Positions 1-6,042 of a DNA stretch of 6,706 nucleotides are shown piece after piece. Below the pieces are notes generated by a model. That model did no database searches, had not been told where the DNA came from, and was given only the letters and a program-made list of their open reading frames with translations. This DNA is from Cytophagales bacterium (lineage in GTDB: Bacteria > Bacteroidota > Bacteroidia > Cytophagales > Cyclobacteriaceae): assembly GCA_003504855.1 (NCBI GenBank), contig DNZD01000147.1:1-6706 (forward strand). The letters are read 5' to 3'. Position 1 is the first letter of the stretch. Each line of letters opens with the position of its first letter. The position numbers and the translations under genes were made by a program.

Positions 1-2154
1 CAATTGCCCGAGATCACCCACAAGTCCATGATTGTGGTTGCGCCCACAGGTATCGCAGCACTTAATGCCGGCGGTGTTACGATTCATTCCCAGTTTCTGA
101 TTCCTCCCTTAAGTTTCATTCCGGATCGAAACGCGGCTGATGAGGTGTTGGAGAGAGGCGGTTATATTAATCAACAGACCCTTGCGCGCAAACATCCACT
201 CAACAGTGAGCGAAAGCAAGTGCTGCGATCGATCGACCTGCTCGTCATTGACGAAGTGAGTATGCTGCGAGCCGACCTCCTCGACGCCATTGATTATCGT
301 ATGAAGGCCGTGCGGGGAAATTTCAGGAAGAGTTTCGGTGGGGTACAGGTTTTGTTCATTGGTGATCTCTATCAATTGCCACCGGTGGTGCGGACTGAAC
401 AATGGGAGACCCTCCGGCGCTACTACCCCACACCGTGGTTTTATGAGGCCCATGCCCTTCAACAGGATCCAATCTTATATCTGGAACTTGAGAAAATATA
501 TCGGCAACACGACACGGTATTTATTGACCTGCTCAACAACCTGAGAAATAATACGACGACAGAGCGTGACCTCGTGATGCTCAATGACCACTGCGAGCCA
601 CCTGAAGTAATCCGCGAAATGCGGGAGGTGATCACCCTCACAACACACAACTACAAAGCTGAAGAAATCAACAAGGCAGAGTTGCAGGCGCTGAACAGTC
701 CTTCCTGCTTCTTTGATGCAGATATCGAATATGAATTTCCGGAAGGCATGTTTCCGGTTCAACAACGGTTGGAGCTTAAACGCGGCGCACAAATCATGTT
801 TGTCCGTAACGACGCGGAGGACAAGATGTATTTCAATGGCAAGCTGGCCACGGTGACCGATATTGATGGCGATGAAATTCATGTTACCATGGCCACGACA
901 CATGTTCCCTATCAACTGAAAAAAGTAAAGTGGGAAAACAAGAGCTATAAGGTCAACAAAGAAACACGCGAAGTGGAAGAAGAAGTTATCGGATCATTTC
1001 AGCAATATCCTGTGCGGCTGGCCTGGGCGATTACAGTACACAAAAGTCAGGGGCTCACCTTCGACAAAGCCATTATCGATGTAGCGCAGGCTTTCGCCGA
1101 CGGACAGGTATATGTTGCACTGTCCCGATTGCGCAGTCTTGATGGATTGATTCTTCGGTCGCCCATTCCTGCTTCGGTGATCAGCACCGACAAGAACATT
1201 GTTGCCTTCGTGGAACAAAATAATCATCCCGAGCAATTGCCTGAATTGATGAAAACGCGACAGCAGGATTTCTTACAGGGGCTGCTGGCTGGCACATTTG
1301 ATTTCTCGGCCCTTGCGCAGGAACTGCGCCACATGAACAAGCAGCATACTGACGAAGGGGTGTTAGATCCTACCATGAAGCCTGTGTTGCAACAATTGGC
1401 CGAGGGCCTGGAGCAGGAATCGGATAATACCCTGCGCTATCGCTACCAACTCGCTGAACTGGTGACTACCGGGGATCAGTCCGGTCTGCTCAACCGACTG
1501 GAGAAAGGAAGTGCCTACTACCGCAAGCTCATCATCAACTCCCTGAAGCAATTGCTGATTCATACGGAGCATATCCGACAGGGTAAGCGTGTTAAGACTC
1601 ACCTGAATCAACTTGGCGAGCTTGACCAGCTTTTCAGCAAGAAATGGGAAGAACTGGACAAAGCGGTATGGCTCACCGCATCCATATTGCGCGGTGAAGA
1701 AGTTTTCGATGCATCACCCCTCTCGCTGAAGCGGCATCAGGAACGATTAGCCTTGCAGGAAGAAGTGCGGGCCGAATTGCAGAAATCCGGCCTCGCGATA
1801 AAGCCAGAAAAGAAGTCGAAAAAACCGAGGAAGAAAAAAGATGGTGATACCCGGAGTACCTATGAAATTACGCTTGACTATATCAAGGAAGGTTTATCAG
1901 TTACCGAAATTGCCAAAAAGAGAGAAATGACGGTAGGCACCATTGAGGGGCATCTGGCAAAGGCCGTAGGTTCGGGCCAGGTGGATATTTATTCCTTCAT
2001 GTCGCATGATGCCGTCGACGAGATTCTGGCATCGTACCGTACTTTGCCGACAGGCGCCACCACCAAAGATCTCTTTGCAAGCCTACAAGGGAAATATTCC
2101 TACGGCGCGTTGCATGCTGCCGTGGCGTATGAGAAGTCACAGGTGGCCAAATAG
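1..2154 (+). CDS. PIF1-like superfamily 1B DNA helicase with C-terminal helix-turn-helix domain (5' end missing)
   Basis: An ATP-dependent DNA helicase acting in the cytoplasm, probably 5'-to-3' as in the PIF1/RecD family. The frame is open from the first base (Gln-Leu-Pro), so the TTG at base 4 is not the start. 717 residues are visible. Numbered from base 1, they show motif Ia (VVAPTGIAALNAGGVTIHS, 12-30), Walker B/motif II (VIDEVSM, about 82-88), motif III (FIGDLYQLPPV, about 119-129), the UvrD_C_2-type motif (ITVHKSQGLTFD, about 344-355) and motif VI (YVALSRLRSLDG, about 371-382). The Walker A loop normally sits just before motif Ia and is therefore off the window, so a few dozen residues are missing. 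After the core comes a helical stretch (about 420-600) I cannot assign, a Lys-rich linker (601-614), and an HTH_40-like domain (about 618-717; GLSVTEIAKKREMTVGTIEGHL), as found at the C-terminus of some RecQ and Bacteroidota PIF1-like helicases. The gene ends with TAG and faces the next gene tail to tail. Family assignment is firm; the DNA substrate is not known. Confidence 0.93.
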   Translation, partial: QLPEITHKSMIVVAPTGIAALNAGGVTIHSQFLIPPLSFIPDRNAADEVLERGGYINQQTLARKHPLNSERKQVLRSIDLLVIDEVSMLRADLLDAIDYRMKAVRGNFRKSFGGVQVLFIGDLYQLPPVVRTEQWETLRRYYPTPWFYEAHALQQDPILYLELEKIYRQHDTVFIDLLNNLRNNTTTERDLVMLNDHCEPPEVIREMREVITLTTHNYKAEEINKAELQALNSPSCFFDADIEYEFPEGMFPVQQRLELKRGAQIMFVRNDAEDKMYFNGKLATVTDIDGDEIHVTMATTHVPYQLKKVKWENKSYKVNKETREVEEEVIGSFQQYPVRLAWAITVHKSQGLTFDKAIIDVAQAFADGQVYVALSRLRSLDGLILRSPIPASVISTDKNIVAFVEQNNHPEQLPELMKTRQQDFLQGLLAGTFDFSALAQELRHMNKQHTDEGVLDPTMKPVLQQLAEGLEQESDNTLRYRYQLAELVTTGDQSGLLNRLEKGSAYYRKLIINSLKQLLIHTEHIRQGKRVKTHLNQLGELDQLFSKKWEELDKAVWLTASILRGEEVFDASPLSLKRHQERLALQEEVRAELQKSGLAIKPEKKSKKPRKKKDGDTRSTYEITLDYIKEGLSVTEIAKKREMTVGTIEGHLAKAVGSGQVDIYSFMSHDAVDEILASYRTLPTGATTKDLFASLQGKYSYGALHAAVAYEKSQVAK

Positions 2155-2176
2155 TTGATACACCCGGATAGAAATA

Positions 2177-2203
2177 AAGAAGCCGGCTATTAACCGGCTT
2201 CTT
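2177..2203. terminator. Bidirectional intrinsic terminator between convergent genes
   Basis: A perfect 10-bp inverted repeat, AAGAAGCCGG at 2177-2186 and CCGGCTTCTT at 2194-2203, encloses a 7-nt loop. On the plus strand the stem ends in CTTCTT and is followed by CGATTTTTG. On the minus strand the stem also ends in CTTCTT and continues as ATTTCTATC. It lies 22 bp after the helicase stop codon and 18 bp after the stop codon of the minus-strand gene, which is where a shared terminator for two converging transcripts would be expected. The plus-strand T-run starts 3 nt after the stem, so the U-tract is not ideal in either direction. Confidence 0.8.
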
Positions 2204-2221
2204 CGATTTTTGAAGAACAGC

Positions 2222-5200
2222 TTACTTCTTTCTAATTATTGGTTTGATCTTATTATCGTCGAGCAATTTCAGGAAGTCATTCAACGGTCCATTGATCACT
2301 GAAGCCCACTCCTTCGTAACATCATTTAGTTTTGCTTTTAACTGCTCATACACCTGCAGGTGTTGATCGGCTGGCGCAAAGTCAGCGACGGCAACCGCGT
2401 TGGCCAGGTATCCCATCTTGCCGGTGAGCATGTCGGGATAACGAACAGCATCCTGCCCACTGCCAGTATATTTGAATTGCACCAGCTTACCTTCTGTAAC
2501 CATGATGGTACTATCCAGTTTGCCCGCTGCCTGTGCTATCGCTTTGGTTCCTTTTTGCGTTGCCAACATGTCGCGCATGTCATACAACTGGCGGCGGATC
2601 AGTTCGGCTTCATTTACGATGTCGGCCATGGTATTTACGTCCGCATGAATCTTCGCCAACAATGCATTCTGTGCCTGGATATCATTCAAAGTTCCATCTG
2701 AATGCGGATCTTTCAACACGGTAATAGTGCTGTTAAACTTTTGATCGCCTGTAACCATGCTAACCGTATACGTACCCGGTGCAACGCGATAGGTTTTAAA
2801 TGGATTGCTGATGACGGCCGGACGCGTACGGGTCTTGCCCATATCCATCCATTCACCACCAATCGGATACGTGCGCATGGTGATGTCTTTGGTTGGCTTG
2901 CCATGGAAGTCCCACCATATCCGGTTAATGCCAGGTTTCCCCTTCTGCTTGAATGTCTTTACCGTATCACCACTGGCGGCAATGATGTGGATCTTCACAC
3001 TGTCCTTGTCGGACGTAGTCCAGTAGTTGATAGGTGCACCTTCAGGCGGATCGGTACCAGTAGACGGTTCAGGCATGAACTGGGTTGTGGCCGTGCGTTG
3101 ATTGAACCGGTATGCGTTCTTCGGTGTAAACAGAGCCGCTTTGGTCGCGGATGGGTTGGCCGGCATTTGCTGGATCGGACTCAGGTCGTCCAGAATCCAG
3201 GCACCGCGGCCGTAAGTACCCACCACCAGATCGTTGAAGTGTTCTTGAACTTCAATCCAATACATGGGGGTATGGGGAAGGTTAGCCATAAAGATCTGCC
3301 AGGTATCGCCATCGTCAAAAGAAACATACAAGTTGGTTTCCGTGCCCAGATAAAGCAGTCCCTTGCGGATCGGGTCTTCTTTGATGCTGCGACAATAGTT
3401 GAGATTGCCACCGTCGATACCCTTGGTGATTTTCTTCCAGGTCTTTCCATAGTCCGTGGTGCGGTATACAAAAGGCTGGAAGTTTCCTACTTCATGTAAG
3501 TCCACCACCACCCATGCTTTCCCCTCCACCCAGCGTGAAGTCTCAATGTTGCGCACGGTTCCAAGCGCAGGTAACTCGGGGATATTCTTAGTCACGTTCA
3601 CCCATTCCTGACCGCCGTTTTGGCTTACCTGTACCTGACCGTCGTTGGTGCCAGCCCAATAAAGACCCTGCTTCATTCTTGATTCTTCAAAAGCATAGAT
3701 TACGTTAGCGTATTCAACACCAATGTTGTCCGGGGTAAGTCCGCCAGATTTGATTTGCTTTGACTTATCATTCATGGTAAGGTCTGGGCTGATCACATCC
3801 CAGGACTGACCTCCGTTTTTGGTGCGATGCACCATCTGGCTGGTAACAAACACCGTGTTGTGATCATGCGGGGAGATCAGCAACGGAAATGTCCACTGAA
3901 ATCTGTACTTCACTTCTTCCGCCGGATGACCAGCGGTATAGTCCGGCCATACTTCTACCTGACGAAACTGTCGGTTCTTTTCGTTGTAACGAACCACCAC
4001 ACCACCAAGGGCACCAGATCCTGAAGCACTTGACCAAACAATATTGGCGTCAGTTGGATCAGGCGTGGCAAATCCAGATTCACCGCCACCTACTTCGTGC
4101 CACATGCCGGTAGTGATGCCCAGTCCAAGGAATCCTCCAACGAGACTGCGGCTTGGTCCGCGCATGGAAGGACCATCCTGCCGGTTAGTAAGCACGTTGT
4201 AGGGGACATCATTATCTGTAGTTACATGGTACAACTGCGCGATGGGTAATGCAATCCGGTTCCATGTTTTGCCCCGGTTTTCGGAAATAGACACGCCACC
4301 GTCATGGGCAACGATAAACCGGTTGGGGTTCTTTGGATCGATCCACATGTCATGGTGATCGCCATAAGGTTGTGTCATGAAATTAATTGGCTCCGTGGTA
4401 CGACCTCCATCAATGGTGGTGAAGAATGTCGCCGTCATAAAATACGCTTCATTCGGATTTTCAGGAGAAGCGGTAACGCGGGTATAGTAAGCCTGACGGC
4501 CGGCCAGGTTCCTGTCGGAGTTAATGAGCTTCCACGATTTGCCTTTGTTTTCTGATCGCCACAGTTCACCAGCCTCGGCTTTTTCGCCCAGCTTCTCTAT
4601 GCCATCACCTGTTTCAATCAATGCATATACACGATCCGGGTTTGCGGCTGTCATGGCCAATGCAATTTTCCCCACGGGTTGCTGAGGAAGTCCGCCATCT
4701 TTTATTTTGTTCCAGGTATCGCCACCGTCTGTCGACGCATACAGCCCACTTCCCGGACCTCCGCTGGTGCGGTTCCAGGTGCGCAGCGACAATTGCCACA
4801 TGCCCGCAATGAGCATTCGTGGGTTGGAGGGGTCCATGACAAGATCCGAGGCTCCGGTGTTTTCATCCACAAACAGTACCTGCTTCCAGGTTTTTCCGCC
4901 ATCCATGGTTCTCCACACGCCGCGTTCTTTTTGCGGTGCGTATGCATGACCGACAGCGCAGACATATACTACGTCGGGGTTCGCAGGATGCACAATGATG
5001 CGCGACACGCGGCCGGCATTTTCCAGTCCGATGTTACTCCAGGTTTCACCTGCGTCGGTTGATTTCCACACGCCGTTTCCAATAGAGACGTTGGATCGTA
5101 TAAAACTTTCGCCCGTTCCGGCGTACACCACTTGTACATCCGAGGGGGCAACAGCTAATGCGCCGATGGCATGTACCGGTTTGTCGTCGAAGACCGGGCG

Positions 5201-5422
5201 CCAGTTCAGACCTCCGTCTACCGTCTTCCAGATTCCACCAGTGGCCGCACCCGCGTAGTACACGAGTTCGTTGCCGGGTACGCCCACCGCACACGACACC
5301 CGGTTTCCAATCGGGCCGATGTGGCGAAATTTCAGTTGTTCAACATCTTCTTTTTTGAGGGTTTGTGCTAAGGCGCCAATGCTCATGAAGAAAAGGGCAA
5401 GCGCACAACAAAGTCGGGTCAT
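2222..5422 (-). CDS. Large secreted Asp-box (BNR/VPS10-like) beta-propeller protein, function unknown
   Basis: A 1066-residue exported protein. The ATG at 5420-5422 is chosen because it opens a clean Sec signal peptide (MTRLCCALALFFMSIGALA, then Gln20). A longer reading from a TTG at 5503 would place 27 non-hydrophobic residues before it. Eleven Asp-boxes of the S/T-x-D/N-x-G-x-T/S-W type start near residues 67, 121, 172, 230, 290, 336, 380, 534, 600, 655 and 701. That fits two tandem propellers of the sortilin/VPS10 and Cel74 fold. The sixth box (TIDGGRTT) has lost its Trp. GDHHDMWIDP (354-363) and GTYGRGAWILDD (735-746) look like conserved signatures of this family of 'glycosyl hydrolase/BNR repeat' proteins. 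A beta-sandwich or FlgD-like segment follows (about 798-903, with APGTYTVSM), then a helical C-terminus (about 904-1066) ending in RKK. I see no type IX secretion C-terminal domain. The family is common in Bacteroidota but no enzymatic or binding activity can be read from the sequence. Transcribed alone, divergent from the next gene. Confidence 0.93.
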   Translation of the reverse strand: MTRLCCALALFFMSIGALAQTLKKEDVEQLKFRHIGPIGNRVSCAVGVPGNELVYYAGAATGGIWKTVDGGLNWRPVFDDKPVHAIGALAVAPSDVQVVYAGTGESFIRSNVSIGNGVWKSTDAGETWSNIGLENAGRVSRIIVHPANPDVVYVCAVGHAYAPQKERGVWRTMDGGKTWKQVLFVDENTGASDLVMDPSNPRMLIAGMWQLSLRTWNRTSGGPGSGLYASTDGGDTWNKIKDGGLPQQPVGKIALAMTAANPDRVYALIETGDGIEKLGEKAEAGELWRSENKGKSWKLINSDRNLAGRQAYYTRVTASPENPNEAYFMTATFFTTIDGGRTTEPINFMTQPYGDHHDMWIDPKNPNRFIVAHDGGVSISENRGKTWNRIALPIAQLYHVTTDNDVPYNVLTNRQDGPSMRGPSRSLVGGFLGLGITTGMWHEVGGGESGFATPDPTDANIVWSSASGSGALGGVVVRYNEKNRQFRQVEVWPDYTAGHPAEEVKYRFQWTFPLLISPHDHNTVFVTSQMVHRTKNGGQSWDVISPDLTMNDKSKQIKSGGLTPDNIGVEYANVIYAFEESRMKQGLYWAGTNDGQVQVSQNGGQEWVNVTKNIPELPALGTVRNIETSRWVEGKAWVVVDLHEVGNFQPFVYRTTDYGKTWKKITKGIDGGNLNYCRSIKEDPIRKGLLYLGTETNLYVSFDDGDTWQIFMANLPHTPMYWIEVQEHFNDLVVGTYGRGAWILDDLSPIQQMPANPSATKAALFTPKNAYRFNQRTATTQFMPEPSTGTDPPEGAPINYWTTSDKDSVKIHIIAASGDTVKTFKQKGKPGINRIWWDFHGKPTKDITMRTYPIGGEWMDMGKTRTRPAVISNPFKTYRVAPGTYTVSMVTGDQKFNSTITVLKDPHSDGTLNDIQAQNALLAKIHADVNTMADIVNEAELIRRQLYDMRDMLATQKGTKAIAQAAGKLDSTIMVTEGKLVQFKYTGSGQDAVRYPDMLTGKMGYLANAVAVADFAPADQHLQVYEQLKAKLNDVTKEWASVINGPLNDFLKLLDDNKIKPIIRKK

Positions 5423-5462
5423 GGGATTTGAGGTTGGTTTATGTCGAAGATTGGAAATTCCG

Positions 5463-5521
5463 GGCTCAATTACCAGATATTCTACAGAAGCGGCATAGTT
5501 CAAAATGCATTAAATTGAGCC
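5463..5521. repeat. 9-bp inverted repeat, arms 41 bp apart, in the divergent promoter region
   Basis: GGCTCAATT at 5463-5471 is exactly the reverse complement of AATTGAGCC at 5513-5521. The arm centres are 50 bp apart, close to five helical turns, so both would face the same side of the DNA. Such spacing can serve a regulator that binds two sites, but a chance match of this length in one intergenic region cannot be excluded. The repeat is seen directly; any operator role is inference. Confidence 0.45.
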
Positions 5522-5525
5522 GCTT
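5488..5525 (+). other. Possible hairpin in the leader of the membrane-protein gene
   Basis: AAGCGGC at 5488-5494 pairs with GCCGCTT at 5519-5525. Inside it TCAA (5500-5503) can pair with TTGA (5515-5518), leaving a 5-nt bulge on the left and an 11-nt loop that contains most of the palindrome AATGCATT (5504-5511). The right arm runs into TTTTG, ending 12 bp before the ATG at 5538. If transcribed from upstream it could form a weak hairpin near the start codon. It overlaps the longer inverted repeat, so the two structures exclude each other. Its function is unknown and it may be chance. Confidence 0.3.
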
Positions 5526-5537
5526 TTGACACTTACC

Positions 5538-6023
5538 ATGGAATTCATCAAGAGTTACTTTGCTGCCGAGAAATCCGAGAGTCTTTTGTTTCTGATACTC
5601 GGTTTAGCCTCCATTTTATTTTCCGTATATGGTTGGGTAAAGTGGAATGAGGCCTTTTATAAAGGAATTGCGATTCCGATGATATTGATTGCCTGCATTC
5701 AGGTAGTAGTTGGTGGCACGGTTTATTTTAGAACTGATCGACAACTTGAGACCCTGACAGAACTATACCATACTGATCGTAAAGAATTTCGCAATCAGGA
5801 GATTCCGCGCATGGATGTAGTCATGAAAAACTTCAGCATTTACAAGAAGATTGAGATTGCCTTTGTACTTATTGGAATACTCTTGATTGTGACCATGAGG
5901 GATCGGGCATTCTGGCTTGGAGTCGGGGTAGGCATGTTGATGCAGGGTGCAGTGATGCTTACAATGGACATCTTCGCCGAACAGCGTGGTGAAAAATACA
6001 GGAGCGAAATTCAGCGTGAATAA
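5538..6023 (+). CDS. Small four-helix inner-membrane protein, function unknown
   Basis: A 161-residue protein I do not recognise. It has four predicted membrane segments in two hairpins: about 15-33 (ending FSVYGWV), 42-64 (containing IPMILIACIQVVVGG), 105-119 (IEIAFVLIGILLIVT) and 124-146 (containing WLGVGVGMLMQGAVM). A charged, probably helical stretch (about 65-104) joins the two hairpins, and a short polar tail ends the protein. With an even number of segments both termini should be on the same side, probably the cytoplasm given the charged linker and tail. No catalytic or metal-binding motif is visible. The ATG at 5538 is preferred over an in-frame TTG at 5526, which would add only Met-Thr-Leu-Thr. 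The next gene starts 19 bp after the stop codon in the same direction, so the two are probably co-transcribed, suggesting an envelope-related role. It resembles the many unnamed small membrane proteins of Bacteroidota. Confidence 0.85.
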   Translation: MEFIKSYFAAEKSESLLFLILGLASILFSVYGWVKWNEAFYKGIAIPMILIACIQVVVGGTVYFRTDRQLETLTELYHTDRKEFRNQEIPRMDVVMKNFSIYKKIEIAFVLIGILLIVTMRDRAFWLGVGVGMLMQGAVMLTMDIFAEQRGEKYRSEIQRE

Positions 6024-6042
6024 GAATCAATTAGATGCTGTG

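Larger units (their letters stand above)
5423..5537. promoter_or_regulatory. Divergent intergenic region with the start signals of both flanking genes
   Basis: These 115 bp separate the start codons of the minus-strand propeller gene and the plus-strand membrane-protein gene, so both promoters should lie here or just inside the flanking genes. There is no Shine-Dalgarno motif before either ATG: the last bases before them read CAAATCCC (minus) and CACTTACC (plus). A weak Bacteroidota-style candidate for the minus-strand gene is TTTG at 5504-5501 with TATCTGG at 5479-5473, spaced by 21 nt. The second box matches the TAnnTTTG consensus poorly, so I do not annotate it as a separate promoter. I found no convincing plus-strand promoter. 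Inverted repeats in the region are listed separately. Confidence 0.55.

Noticed and set aside
2702..3499. A 265-codon open frame on the plus strand inside the propeller gene
   Set aside because: It lies wholly antisense to a gene with clear Asp-boxes, its translation is low in recognisable motifs and rich in Arg, His and Cys, and it has no start context of its own. It is a shadow of codon usage on the opposite strand.
2222..5422. Assignment as an active Cel74-type glycosidase or sialidase
   Set aside because: Asp-boxes are structural and occur in many non-enzymes. I could not identify catalytic residues or a carbohydrate-binding domain that would support an enzyme call.
5423..5503. Upstream TTG start giving a 1093-residue propeller protein
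   Set aside because: It would put 27 polar residues before a complete signal peptide; the ATG at 5422 is the better start.
5526..5531. TTGACA as a -35 promoter box for the membrane-protein gene
   Set aside because: It is only 6 bp before the ATG at 5538, so it cannot drive that gene, and Bacteroidota housekeeping promoters use a different consensus.
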